The notes: generated by a model from the letters alone, not told the origin. Shown: positions 50,991-58,893, counted from the first letter of the stretch. The stretch: 64,000 nt of DNA from Paenibacillus psychroresistens (GCF_009728935.1 NZ_CP034235.1:1898001-1962000), one strand, 5' to 3'. Numbers and translations are program-made.

Positions 50991-51512
50991 TCAATCACCT
51001 CCTTTAATTTTAATAAGAAGTAACGATTGAATGAAAAAAGCCTTCGTTATTGTATCAGAACCAATAAAGTAACAGGTTACGATCAATAATGCTGCTATTA
51101 ACTTTAGTAGTGGGTAATATTGTTTAGGTATTCTTGATTGTTTTTCAATGCTTGAAGGGGCTTTTATTAATACAATTACAAAAGAAACTATTATTAGAAC
51201 TCCTTCTATTTTATCATTAATTGGAATAAATGGAAGGGTAATCATTAATATGATTGAAATAATTATGCATTGGTTTGCTGTTTTAAAATGGTAACCACCA
51301 GAGACCATTCTCAACATAACAAATGAAATCATCGTTATTAAGGTTTCTGTAGGTTTTCCAAAAAGAAATCCTAAGAGAATTGAAAGTACTGAAATAATTA
51401 TCCCATTGATTAGAATGAGCAAACCATATTTCATTACATCAATACTTGCAGTATTTTCTTCATTAGCGTTTTTTATTATCGTAGCCAGTCTTAAACTAAT
51501 ATTCTCTATCAT
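50991..51512 (-). CDS. agrB: Accessory gene regulator protein B (AgrB), peptide-processing membrane protease
   Basis: A 173-residue membrane endopeptidase that cleaves and cyclises AgrD. The catalytic pair is H75 and C82 in SGGYHFKTANQC, seven residues apart as in staphylococcal AgrB. About five hydrophobic helices follow. Its ATG overlaps the stop of the upstream membrane-protein gene (ATGA), and agrD follows one base after its stop. All parts needed for autoinducer production are present. Confidence 0.93.
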   Translation of the reverse strand: MIENISLRLATIIKNANEENTASIDVMKYGLLILINGIIISVLSILLGFLFGKPTETLITMISFVMLRMVSGGYHFKTANQCIIISIILMITLPFIPINDKIEGVLIIVSFVIVLIKAPSSIEKQSRIPKQYYPLLKLIAALLIVTCYFIGSDTITKAFFIQSLLLIKIKGGD

Positions 51513-52192
51513 CTAGTAACCTCCGCGTCATGTAAATCCTTACGGTTTGATAGATACAGGATGATTATTAATGTAAATAACAATACTAATGCCATTAAAT
51601 AGAATCCTTGTTCGTAATCTAAAATTAAATAATAGGTTACAGCAGTTATAGTAGCGGTAATAAGTATTCCAATTGAAAGAAGGATGTTTATGCCATTATA
51701 TTCATTTTTTTTAGAAGTATCATGAGAGACAAAGTCAAAACCACTATTACGTTTTTTTATTATCCAAGCAACTATCATGAAAATTAGAATTGAAATTATT
51801 GCAATAACAAAACCAGGGAATGTGTAACCTGTAGCAGTTGACTCTATTTCTTTTAAATCAAAAATATTCATATATTGGAATAGGGTTATTAGAGTAGCCT
51901 GAATTAGCCCATAAGCAATGAATACTGAAATAGACATAATTAGTGCATGGAATATTCTTACTTCAAACATAAGCCATACAAAGATAAATAATAATACACC
52001 TATAACTGGTGTATTAAAGTTTGTTAAGGACTCAGCTCTCATTGTAAATGATAGGCAAGATAATAAGATTGAAGCAAATATAATTCTCTTGGTATAAAAT
52101 CTATCAAAATTGAATCTAAACAAACTGAACATAAGTATGAATATTGCTATGTATTCAAAAGGGGAGAAGATCATAAATCCTAAAAAGTTCAT
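51509..52192 (-). CDS. AgrC-sensor-like membrane protein without kinase domain
   Basis: A 227-residue protein with six to seven transmembrane helices covering almost its whole length. It resembles the sensor half of AgrC/GHKL-type quorum-sensing kinases (SPFEYIAIFILMFSLFRF at the start). It ends right after the last helix with a short polar tail, so there is no histidine or ATPase domain. It heads the operon and is translationally coupled to agrB. Likely peptide receptor or exporter; inference only. Confidence 0.7.
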   Translation of the reverse strand: MNFLGFMIFSPFEYIAIFILMFSLFRFNFDRFYTKRIIFASILLSCLSFTMRAESLTNFNTPVIGVLLFIFVWLMFEVRIFHALIMSISVFIAYGLIQATLITLFQYMNIFDLKEIESTATGYTFPGFVIAIISILIFMIVAWIIKKRNSGFDFVSHDTSKKNEYNGINILLSIGILITATITAVTYYLILDYEQGFYLMALVLLFTLIIILYLSNRKDLHDAEVTR

Positions 52193-52466
52193 TCAAACAT
52201 CCTCCATTGGAAAGGTTTTCATTATGTTCTAGTGTACTGTAATAAAGTGAGGGAGTCACCAAATATTTCTAAAATACAAATTTTCTTTTTCCAAAGTCTT
52301 AATAATGAACCAAAACACATTATCATATCATAATTTGTAGAATTTTACCATATAAATTCATACTCTCAATACTACGCCTGAACATGGGGATATATGGTAT
52401 TTTTAATGGAGAATTCCAACTGAAATAGTGGATTGTGTTGTAAATTGATTGTTACGGAGGGAAGTC
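52193..52466. other. Divergent intergenic region of the agr-type operon and the Sda-like module
   Basis: About 270 A+T-rich bases separate the two divergent units. TTTGTAGAA (52334-52342) is one base off a Spo0A box. No convincing LytTR double site was recognised by eye. Confidence 0.4.
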
Positions 52467-52622
52467 ATGAAACTTAGTGTTGATCAAATGTTTGATTTAG
52501 TAATGGAGAAAATGCTTCGAGAAATACATATAGATTACATTTATAAGGAAGAGCAAATTCTAGCTTCATGGGAAATTGTTAAAAAAAGTCTGAATAGTAA
52601 GGACTCTATTAAGATTAGGTGA
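52467..52622 (+). CDS. Small hypothetical protein, 51 residues
   Basis: A 51-residue helical protein starting at ATG 52467 after CGGAGGG. The N-terminus (MKLSVDQMFDLVMEKMLREI) is amphipathic and the middle has KEEQILASWEIVKKSL. It lacks cysteines and membrane segments. Its stop codon is inside the ribosome site of the following Sda-like gene, so the two are cotranscribed and probably coupled. I do not recognise a family. By position it could be another regulator of sporulation signalling. Confidence 0.65.
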   Translation: MKLSVDQMFDLVMEKMLREIHIDYIYKEEQILASWEIVKKSLNSKDSIKIR

Positions 52623-52628
52623 GATAAA

Positions 52629-52775
52629 ATGAATAATAACAGTATGCTAATGTATCTTGAATACCACCAGCTTATTGAAACGTATGAGATGGCTAAAGAA
52701 CACGAGCTTTCAATTGAATTTCAAAAAATGCTTCTGAATGCTATTAAGTTTAGTGAGTTGAAGAAAGTTGATTAG
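52629..52775 (+). CDS. sda: Sda-like sporulation histidine kinase inhibitor
   Basis: A 48-residue protein starting at ATG 52629, six bases after AGGTGA. The core YLEYHQLIETYEMAKEHEL followed by SIEFQKMLLNAIKFSEL aligns with Sda, matching its L-I-E-S-Y, A-x-E-x-x-L and F-x-x-x-L pattern across the helical hairpin. Sda binds the dimerisation domain of KinA-type kinases and blocks phosphate flow to Spo0A. A sporulation-type kinase is encoded just downstream at 53081. Too short for most gene finders; family call from pattern only. Confidence 0.68.
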   Translation: MNNNSMLMYLEYHQLIETYEMAKEHELSIEFQKMLLNAIKFSELKKVD

Positions 52776-53080
52776 ATAAAATACTTCTTTATGTAAGGCT
52801 AGGTGTGAGTTGAACATAAATAGAAACAGACGCTTTAGGATGAACTTCTAAGCGTTTGTTTTTGCTTTAGAAATTAATGGTGGCAGATCGATTTCCGTGT
52901 ATGTGCGGTGGTTGAGTGATTTTATGCTGTTGAGCTGGAATGGCGTAAAGATCATGAAGCTTTATTTAAGCCTAGGCATCATAGTTTTCTGGATAATTAT
53001 TTAATATGTTCACAGAACTGGTGGAAATTGGTATGATGTTTAGGAACGGGCTTGTGAGCATAATACCAGGGGGATTAGGA
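52776..53080. other. Intergenic region before the histidine kinase gene
   Basis: The stretch holds the hairpin at 52824-52863 and otherwise no recognisable gene or site. An in-frame extension of the kinase frame to 53006 lacks a ribosome site. Confidence 0.5.
52824..52863 (+). terminator. Rho-independent terminator after the Sda-like gene
   Basis: AAACAGACGCTTTAG pairs with CTAAGCGTTTGTTT (one bulge, one wobble), followed by TTT. It isolates the small genes from the kinase gene. Confidence 0.7.
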
Positions 53081-54232
53081 ATGGCTTTTGAGAAAGAATT
53101 GCAGTTTTTAAAGGAACAAAAGAAAACTGTAATAGCAAGATGGTTTAGTTCCTTAAATAGGGAAGATGATATTTATCCAGAGCAAATTGATATAACAGAG
53201 CGGCTAAGAGTAGCAAATTTATTTATAGATTTTATAGCAGATTTTCATATTGAAGCGGAAACCCATCCTTTTATTATTTCGACTAGAGAATGGAGCAAGA
53301 AAAATTATCAGCAGCATAGATCATTCTCTTCCATTTTAAATGTGAACGATAAATTGAAAGATGCTTTTATTAATGTTTTTATAGATTATGAAAATTCAAA
53401 GGATGTATTAAAATTCTTGGAAGTGTTGTTTAAAAGGCAAAATATATTTTTCAGAGAATACTGTGAATCTCATATGAAAATATCTTTAGAATTACTAAAT
53501 GAAAAAGATTCCAAAATCGACAAATTGCATAATGATCGATTAAATTTAATTGGAAAGATGGCTTCTAGTATGGCGCATGAAATACGAAATCCATTGACAG
53601 CCATTGCTGGATTTTTAAAATTAATACGCCAAGATATTCTTAACAGAGGGCAAACGCAATTACAGAAGTACATCGATGTTATTGATGATGAATTTAACTC
53701 AATAAATATGCATATAACTGGTTTCTTAAGTTTTTCAAGAAATAAAGCTTTTGAAGAAAAGAAAATAGAAATCTCAATTATGGACTTATTTAATTCAACT
53801 CTTTTTTTGCTAAATCCAAGATTGACCAATGAAAATATACATTTAACGATTAACAACATAGAAAATTGTAAGATTAATATTCAAAAAATATCGATACAAC
53901 AAGTCATGTCGAATATTATTAGCAATGCGATTGACGCACTAATTACAGTGAAATTCGATAAATTGATAAGAATAGTAAGCTTTCAGGATGAAGAATATGT
54001 GTATATTCATATAACGAACAATGGTCCAGAAATACCAAATGAAATTCGAAATTTGTTATTCATTCCCTTTATGACTAACAAAGAAAATGGTACAGGGTTA
54101 GGCTTAGCAATTTGTAGAGAAATAATGACTAAAAATAATGGGGAAATAGAATTTGAATCAAATGAAAAGGAAACAAACTTTATTTTGTCTTTTAAAAAAA
54201 AGGATAAGAAACATCATATGAGTAAGAGTTAA
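53081..54232 (+). CDS. Sporulation-type sensor histidine kinase
   Basis: A soluble 383-residue kinase. The N-terminal ~140 residues are an all-helical domain resembling the HisK_N/globin-like sensor of Bacillus sporulation kinases (VIARWFSSLNREDDIYPEQI). H166 in SSMAHEIRNPLTAIAGF is the phosphorylated histidine. The ATPase domain has the N box (MSNIISNAIDAL) and G2 box (NGTGLGLAICREI). ATG 53081 follows AGGGGGAT. No response regulator is adjacent, as expected for orphan kinases feeding Spo0F/Spo0A. An Sda-like inhibitor is encoded upstream. Confidence 0.88.
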   Translation: MAFEKELQFLKEQKKTVIARWFSSLNREDDIYPEQIDITERLRVANLFIDFIADFHIEAETHPFIISTREWSKKNYQQHRSFSSILNVNDKLKDAFINVFIDYENSKDVLKFLEVLFKRQNIFFREYCESHMKISLELLNEKDSKIDKLHNDRLNLIGKMASSMAHEIRNPLTAIAGFLKLIRQDILNRGQTQLQKYIDVIDDEFNSINMHITGFLSFSRNKAFEEKKIEISIMDLFNSTLFLLNPRLTNENIHLTINNIENCKINIQKISIQQVMSNIISNAIDALITVKFDKLIRIVSFQDEEYVYIHITNNGPEIPNEIRNLLFIPFMTNKENGTGLGLAICREIMTKNNGEIEFESNEKETNFILSFKKKDKKHHMSKS

Positions 54233-54253
54233 TCATATATTGGGGGTTATTGT

Positions 54254-55048
54254 TTGGTAGAAAAGCTTATATTCATTTCTATACTAACTATGATTATTCA
54301 TATGGTAGAAACTTTATCTTATGCATTTAGATTGGCTGGTGTGAGAGTTGGGAAATTAGCTGTTGCATTATCCTTAACTGGAATCATTGTACTTATCTCT
54401 AGAACTTCCAATCTATTACAAGCACCATTAACAGGGAAGATGATTGATTATGCAAAAATAAATAATGAATATAACCTTGAACGAAATTTAAGAATAATTA
54501 TTGGATCAGCATCTATCGGGACAGTATTAGCAATTTTACTGTTTCCTTCAGCAGTATATTTGGCTGTAAGAATTATAAATCATTTTGAAATAGCTGGCTC
54601 AATCCCAAAATTGATTACTTCGGTTACGATTAGGAAAGTAAAACATGCAGGTCATCATTTAAGAAGTCCTAATCTTGGAATGTTGAAATCGTTAAGATTA
54701 ATGGGGGTCCCCAAACGTTTATTAGCTTTAAATTGCATTGTGTCGGGAATATATACTGTAGGCGTATTAGCAGCTTTAAATGCCTCATACATGAATCCGG
54801 AATTTGGTGTGACTGCATCACAATCCTCTGGAATTATAAATGGACTTGCTACAATAATTATGACTATATTGATAGACCCTCAGATGGCCTTATTAACTGA
54901 AAAGGCAATGATTGATAGTGACGAGAAGAAGAGATTAGGAAGAATATTTGGTTTGCTTATGGTTTCACGATTAATTGGAACGTTATTGGCTCAGGCGTTT
55001 TTAATACCTGCTTCTATTTTAATAAGTTGGGTTGTTAGATATATTTAA
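54254..55048 (+). CDS. amj: Amj family lipid II flippase
   Basis: A 264-residue membrane protein with about six helices, of the DUF2837/Amj (YdaH) family. It has HMVETLSYAFRLAGVRVGKL, SRTSNLLQAPLTGKMIDYA, LRSPNLGMLKSLRLMGVPKR and NGLATIIMTILIDPQMALLT. Amj can replace MurJ in moving lipid II across the membrane and is induced by envelope stress in Bacillus. It starts at TTG 54254 with a GGGGG stretch upstream. It follows the kinase by 21 bases. A YtgP/MurJ-like gene is also present at 34086. Confidence 0.88.
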   Translation: MVEKLIFISILTMIIHMVETLSYAFRLAGVRVGKLAVALSLTGIIVLISRTSNLLQAPLTGKMIDYAKINNEYNLERNLRIIIGSASIGTVLAILLFPSAVYLAVRIINHFEIAGSIPKLITSVTIRKVKHAGHHLRSPNLGMLKSLRLMGVPKRLLALNCIVSGIYTVGVLAALNASYMNPEFGVTASQSSGIINGLATIIMTILIDPQMALLTEKAMIDSDEKKRLGRIFGLLMVSRLIGTLLAQAFLIPASILISWVVRYI

Positions 55049-55103
55049 AAAGGCTTTCAAGTCGTTTTTTGACTATCAAAAATTCAATAGATTGAGGTGG
55101 AAA

Positions 55104-55676
55104 ATGGGACAATTCAAGTTTGATAAATGTTTGGACATAGAAGGACTTTATACAATAGAACCTAAAATATTTTCAGATGAAAGAGGATTTAATTTAGAGT
55201 CATACAATTCTAAAGATTTTAAAGAAGCTGGTCTTGTTATGGAATTTGTTCAAGAAAATCGATCGATGTCTAAAAAAGGTGTTCTTAGAGGATTACATTT
55301 TCAAAAAATGTATCAGCAAGGAAAACTAGTAAGTGTTACAAGTGGAGAAGTTTTTGATGTGGCAGTTGATATTCGTGATGGATCTAAAACATATGGTAAA
55401 TGGTTTGGTGTTGTTTTATCAGCTGAAAAGAATAACATGTTATATGTTCCGGAAGGGTTTGCACATGGTTTCTTAGTCCTTTCTGAAACGGCTGAATTTG
55501 CTTATAAGTTAACTGACTATTACCAGCCCGAGGATGAAGGCGGTATTCTTTGGAATGATAAAACAATAGGGGTGGATTGGCCGATCCCAGAAGGAATGAA
55601 AATTATAACATCGGAAAGAGATAATAATCATCCTGCTTTTAGTAAAGAAATATCATTAAAACCTAAAAGGAAATAA
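55104..55676 (+). CDS. rfbC: dTDP-4-dehydrorhamnose 3,5-epimerase
   Basis: A 190-residue cupin-fold epimerase of dTDP-L-rhamnose synthesis. KIFSDERGFNLESY, the catalytic-His block VLRGLHFQ, VDIRDGSKTYGKW, and MLYVPEGFAHGF are all present. ATG 55104 follows GAGGTGG; earlier in-frame codons would overlap amj. The partner genes rfbA, rfbB and rfbD are not in the window, so this copy is an orphan here. It presumably contributes to a rhamnose-containing surface glycan. Confidence 0.92.
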   Translation: MGQFKFDKCLDIEGLYTIEPKIFSDERGFNLESYNSKDFKEAGLVMEFVQENRSMSKKGVLRGLHFQKMYQQGKLVSVTSGEVFDVAVDIRDGSKTYGKWFGVVLSAEKNNMLYVPEGFAHGFLVLSETAEFAYKLTDYYQPEDEGGILWNDKTIGVDWPIPEGMKIITSERDNNHPAFSKEISLKPKRK

Positions 55677-55711
55677 ACCACTCCCTAAAGATCAGGAATC
55701 AGCAAAACAGA

Positions 55712-55891
55712 TTATCCCAAGTATTGTGGTTCAAAAGCGTTTAAGAGCTCTTTCGTTTCCACAGCATAGATATTTTTCATCCAGGCCATCTTAGTGTTGA
55801 GTTCCATAGTATGATAAATTGGAAAATAATCGCAGTTGAAGTCGATTAGTCGCTGGTAAAGTTGCTTACTTCTGCCATAATATATTATCAT
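55712..55891 (-). CDS. Possible small protein, 59 residues (weak)
   Basis: A minus-strand frame of 59 codons with a protein-like composition (QLYQRLIDFNCDYFPIYHTM, MKNIYAVETKELLNAF) starts at ATG 55891. No ribosome site precedes it, so it may be a gene remnant or chance. Nothing else is seen between rfbC and 55951. Confidence 0.25.
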   Translation of the reverse strand: MIIYYGRSKQLYQRLIDFNCDYFPIYHTMELNTKMAWMKNIYAVETKELLNAFEPQYLG

Positions 55892-55951
55892 AGGGTTACA
55901 AGACTTAATTTTATCAGGTCGATTATTTTTAATCCTACAGGAGGTTACACC

Positions 55952-56152
55952 GTGGCTAACGCAGATGAAGCAAAGAAATTAAGATTCAGTACCCTTAACA
56001 ATTTAAGTAATATTTTGTGGTCCAAGTATCAGCTGCCAGTGAGTAAATATAGGAAGCTTAGTATTGTTCAGATGCAATTTATGTATGATCAATTGAGTAA
56101 TACAGATAGAGCAGTTAAAGAAATTCATGAAGAAGCTTTGAGTTTAGTGTGA
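55952..56152 (+). CDS. Small conserved hypothetical protein
   Basis: A 66-residue, mostly helical, positively charged protein. The start is GTG 55952 after AGGAGGTTACACC; the upstream in-frame ATG at 55862 lacks a ribosome site. The segment LSNILWSKYQLPVSKYRKLS is followed by a helix (IVQMQFMYDQLSNTDRAVKE). No family was recognised. It stands alone, with a terminator downstream. Confidence 0.68.
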   Translation: MANADEAKKLRFSTLNNLSNILWSKYQLPVSKYRKLSIVQMQFMYDQLSNTDRAVKEIHEEALSLV

Positions 56153-56196
56153 AATAATAGCTTATGAATTAAAATTACTAGGATAAATGATCTTTT

Positions 56197-56236
56197 TAGT
56201 TAGGTGAAGTCAATCACTTAGCTAAGGAGGTCTTTT
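56197..56236 (+). terminator. Rho-independent terminator
   Basis: TAGTTAGGTGA and TCACTTAGCTA pair (two mismatches) around a 6-base loop, followed after a few bases by TTTTTT. Confidence 0.7.
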
Positions 56237-56348
56237 TTGTAAGATGCCTTTAAGCGACTAAACTTGGATAATCTTTCCGTGAGATTTCAGCTGTGATACA
56301 ATATGGAAAACATGGATGAGATTAAAAGTTTAGTAGAGGGGAATGAAG

Positions 56349-56723
56349 ATGGCATTTACGCTTAAGTTTAAGGATAAGGATGAAGGCATAGATAAAGAAA
56401 TTAGGTTTTTTGATCGGCAGTCAGCAAATTCAAATGCAGAGAAATTAAAACAGTATGGACATACAGAGGTAATAGTTGAAGATAGCTTCAAAGGTAATTA
56501 TGTGGGAACCACAATTAAGTTTATTGGATACATAGTCATAATTGCAGGCATTATTATAGGTACAGTTCAAGGTAATTATATTGGAAATTTGGTATCAGGT
56601 GAATTTAATGTTACTGTTGCTTTATATTGGTTGGCTGTTTCTGTTGTGACAGGGGTATTGTTGATCGGGATTGCTGAGATCATTAATTTGTTGGATGCAA
56701 TGAATAAGAAAATTAAAACATAG
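56349..56723 (+). CDS. Hypothetical two-helix membrane protein
   Basis: A 124-residue protein. The N-terminal ~50 residues are soluble (FDRQSANSNAEKLKQYGHTE). Two membrane helices follow (about 57-76 and 90-112), with a short basic tail. ATG 56349 is seven bases after AGAGGGG; ATG 56343 is too close to that site. The next small gene begins 14 bases later. No family recognised. Confidence 0.7.
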   Translation: MAFTLKFKDKDEGIDKEIRFFDRQSANSNAEKLKQYGHTEVIVEDSFKGNYVGTTIKFIGYIVIIAGIIIGTVQGNYIGNLVSGEFNVTVALYWLAVSVVTGVLLIGIAEIINLLDAMNKKIKT

Positions 56724-56737
56724 GAGAATTAAATAAA

Positions 56738-56923
56738 ATGATCAGAAAAGCATGTAAATTAGATAGCGACTTTCAACGGAGTATTGTTTTTCGCAGGAAA
56801 ATAGAGGTATGGACGAATGGGAAATTGGAAGCTGTAGGTTTTCTTGAAGGATTTTCAGAGGATTCAGTCAGCTTGGATGGCGGGCATTATTTACGGGAAG
56901 GCTCTGAGTTCTGGTTGATATGA
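56738..56923 (+). CDS. Small hypothetical protein
   Basis: A 61-residue protein after TAGGAGA. It reads like a small beta-barrel (FRRKIEVWTNGKLEAVGFLE, SVSLDGGHYLREGSEFWLI), similar in pattern to Hfq/SH3-like folds, but I cannot assign a family. It is cotranscribed with the membrane protein before it. The 130 bases after it hold no gene. Confidence 0.65.
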   Translation: MIRKACKLDSDFQRSIVFRRKIEVWTNGKLEAVGFLEGFSEDSVSLDGGHYLREGSEFWLI

Positions 56924-57065
56924 AAAAAACAGCAAAGGGCATCATTCGGACGAAAATATAGATGCATATCGGACATGGCATAAGTCCAAGTGATCAGCTT
57001 GTTTTTAGGTTGAGTGGCTTGTATGATTATTAGATAGCTTATTTTCTGAAAAGGATGTGTACATA

Positions 57066-57539
57066 ATGGAAGATTTTACAGGGTTGTTGGAACAGTTGCT
57101 TCAACAAGAAAGCGAATTGCAGTTTGAGGAGTTTACTAATAAGACAGCCGTTTTAGTTGGCAGCGCAATTCTAGAGCGAGCGATGCAGGAGAATAAATTT
57201 ATCGTAGTGGATATCAAAAAAAATGGACAGCCTTTATTTCATGGGAAGCTGGATGGAACTACAATTAATAACGATCATTGGATTCAACGCAAGAACAATG
57301 TTGCGAATCATTTTGGCCATAGCTCGTATTATATGCATGTGCTGCTTGAATCAAAGCAAACGAATATTCAAGAAGACTCCTATCTCGATCCTATGGACTA
57401 CGCGGCTGAAGGCGGGGCCTTTCCGATTTTCATTAAGAACGTTGGGCCTATCGGGACAATTTCGGTTTCAGGGTTGCCTGGTGAAGAAGATCACGGACTT
57501 ATTGTTTCCGTACTGCGAGATTTCTTAAAAGCTAAATAA
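57066..57539 (+). CDS. UPF0303/HbpS-like heme-degrading-domain family protein
   Basis: A 157-residue cytosolic protein of the UPF0303 family. It has VVDIKKNGQPLFHGKLDGTT, WIQRKNNVANHFGHSSYYMH, GGAFPIFIKNVGPIGTISVS and GLPGEEDHGLIVSVL, the family blocks. Related proteins (HbpS, GlcG) bind heme or small ligands; the function of this group is not proven. ATG 57066 is preferred over GTG 57057 by spacing to AAAAGGA. It is followed by a terminator. Confidence 0.85.
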   Translation: MEDFTGLLEQLLQQESELQFEEFTNKTAVLVGSAILERAMQENKFIVVDIKKNGQPLFHGKLDGTTINNDHWIQRKNNVANHFGHSSYYMHVLLESKQTNIQEDSYLDPMDYAAEGGAFPIFIKNVGPIGTISVSGLPGEEDHGLIVSVLRDFLKAK

Positions 57540-57577
57540 ACTTTGTGAATGTTTATGACCAGTTTCAAACGAAATGA

Positions 57578-57606
57578 CGGTTACCTAATGGGTAGTCGTC
57601 TTTTTC
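57578..57606 (+). terminator. Probable terminator
   Basis: GACGGTTACC and GGGTAGTCGTC pair imperfectly around TAAT, followed by TTTTT. Confidence 0.55.
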
Positions 57607-57670
57607 AGTTTTGGATTATCGTGATATAATAGAAGTATTCATACTAACGAGAAGATTGGGAGTTTAACTA

Positions 57671-57907
57671 ATGGAGAATACTGCAAATGAAATTGCCGAA
57701 TGGATGTTAAATGAAGTTAAATCTGCAGGCGTCTTACATCAGGGGGCAGCTATTGATTATATTGTCCGTCAATATGGCGAAGCATTCATTTACATTAATG
57801 AGAATGGAAATAAATCGATTGATAAGGAAGTTAAAAAAGCTTTTAAAAAGCTGCATGGCGGTAGAGCGGCTTGGGAACGCGACGGATTCTTCTGGGGTTG
57901 GCATTAA
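57671..57907 (+). CDS. Conserved hypothetical protein (DUF6953-like)
   Basis: A 78-residue soluble protein: IAEWMLNEVKSAGVLHQGAA, a YGEAFIYINENGNKSI segment, and a final Trp-rich block (AAWERDGFFWGWH). This order resembles small proteins grouped as DUF6953; the assignment is from memory of pattern. The next gene starts 24 bases later. The function is unknown. Confidence 0.7.
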   Translation: MENTANEIAEWMLNEVKSAGVLHQGAAIDYIVRQYGEAFIYINENGNKSIDKEVKKAFKKLHGGRAAWERDGFFWGWH

Positions 57908-57931
57908 AATAACGAAAGGAGCCATGCTAGT

Positions 57932-58195
57932 ATGACAAGCACAATAAGTATAGTAATTGGGTTGGGAGTTATAGCCTTCTTGATTTATTCCTTTGTGAGT
58001 CGTGCGAAAAGGAGTAACTTTAAAGTAACTCCTATTAATCGAAAGCGTCTTGGCCAGAGCTCCAAACAAGCCTGCACCTATTGCAAGAGAAAAGTAGACC
58101 AGCTTTCATTCTACGCAGATCGTCAAGGAAAAGTAATCGGTGTATGTAATACATGTAAACCGCAAGCAGAACGACAGGCTTTACTGCGTATTTGA
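57932..58195 (+). CDS. Membrane-anchored zinc-ribbon-like small protein
   Basis: An 87-residue protein with an N-terminal helix (ISIVIGLGVIAFLIYSFV) and a cytosolic zinc-ribbon pattern, CTYCKRK...CNTCK (two C-x2-C pairs about 27 residues apart). It starts at ATG 57932 after AAAGGAG. It is linked to the preceding gene. No function is known; zinc binding is inferred. Confidence 0.75.
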   Translation: MTSTISIVIGLGVIAFLIYSFVSRAKRSNFKVTPINRKRLGQSSKQACTYCKRKVDQLSFYADRQGKVIGVCNTCKPQAERQALLRI

Positions 58196-58344
58196 TTAAA
58201 TTTGCTTTATACAGCAAAAACTAAAATATGACACATTTTTAGCGATTATAAAAAGAAAAATTGAATAGCTCTCCTTTTATTGGGACGAACGTGTTAAAAT
58301 AGATATACATGTGTATTGCAGTTTTGTATTCGGAAGGTGATGGA

Positions 58345-58551
58345 ATGGTACTTTGTAGCATAGATGGCTGTGAGAAGGCTGCCAAATCCAAAGGGTTTTG
58401 TGCAAATCATTATCAAAAACAACGAAATGCGGGAAATAAACCAAAATTAAAAATATTTAATGTAAAAAAATGTAATGCAGCTGGTTGTGAAACGGATGCT
58501 TTGCGTTTAGGTTTTTGTCAGCAGCATTTGAAGGAATGGAATTTTGAGTGA
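58345..58551 (+). CDS. Small protein with two CxxH zinc-knuckle-like repeats
   Basis: A 68-residue protein built from two copies of the pattern C-x4-C-x8-9-G-F-C-x2-H: CSIDGCEKAAKSKGFCANHY and CNAAGCETDALRLGFCQQHL. Each could bind one zinc ion. Similar modules appear in phage and mobile-element proteins. ATG 58345 was preferred to 58309 because of the GGTGATGGA site. It precedes an excisionase-like gene by 12 bases. Confidence 0.75.
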   Translation: MVLCSIDGCEKAAKSKGFCANHYQKQRNAGNKPKLKIFNVKKCNAAGCETDALRLGFCQQHLKEWNFE

Positions 58552-58563
58552 AGGATGAGGCGG

Positions 58564-58785
58564 ATGAACTTGTTTGAGGATTCAGATCAAGCTTTTAAAA
58601 AAACGTTTAATGCAACAAGTAATGAAGAAATTTTAACGGTTGCTGAAGCAGGGCAAATGTTAGGTCTTTCCAAAGACCAAATGAAGTTATTTGTCGATAA
58701 AAAAGGATTAACGAAGATTAAGGTAGCACGCAGTGTGTTCCGTTATCTTTTGCTTAAGGAAGAGATTGACAAGCTATTGAAATAA
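58564..58785 (+). CDS. Excisionase/MerR-like helix-turn-helix protein
   Basis: A 73-residue protein whose centre (EILTVAEAGQMLGLSKDQMK) and following LTKIKVARSVFRYLLLKEEI fit the winged HTH of excisionase-type DNA-binding proteins. ATG 58564 is eight bases after AAGGA; ATG 58555 is closer than usual. Together with the zinc-knuckle gene it may be a small regulatory pair. A strong terminator follows. Confidence 0.72.
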   Translation: MNLFEDSDQAFKKTFNATSNEEILTVAEAGQMLGLSKDQMKLFVDKKGLTKIKVARSVFRYLLLKEEIDKLLK

Positions 58786-58801
58786 TTTGCCAGCAGTACG
58801 T

Positions 58802-58832
58802 AACCGTTCACCTCTAGGTGAACGGTTTTTTT
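58802..58832 (+). terminator. Rho-independent terminator
   Basis: AACCGTTCACCT and AGGTGAACGGTT are a perfect 12-bp stem followed by TTTTT. Confidence 0.9.
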
Positions 58833-58893
58833 CTTTGCAGATAGCCACAATTCGTTGTATATTGGAACTAATCATTATGTAGGAGGCTATTGA

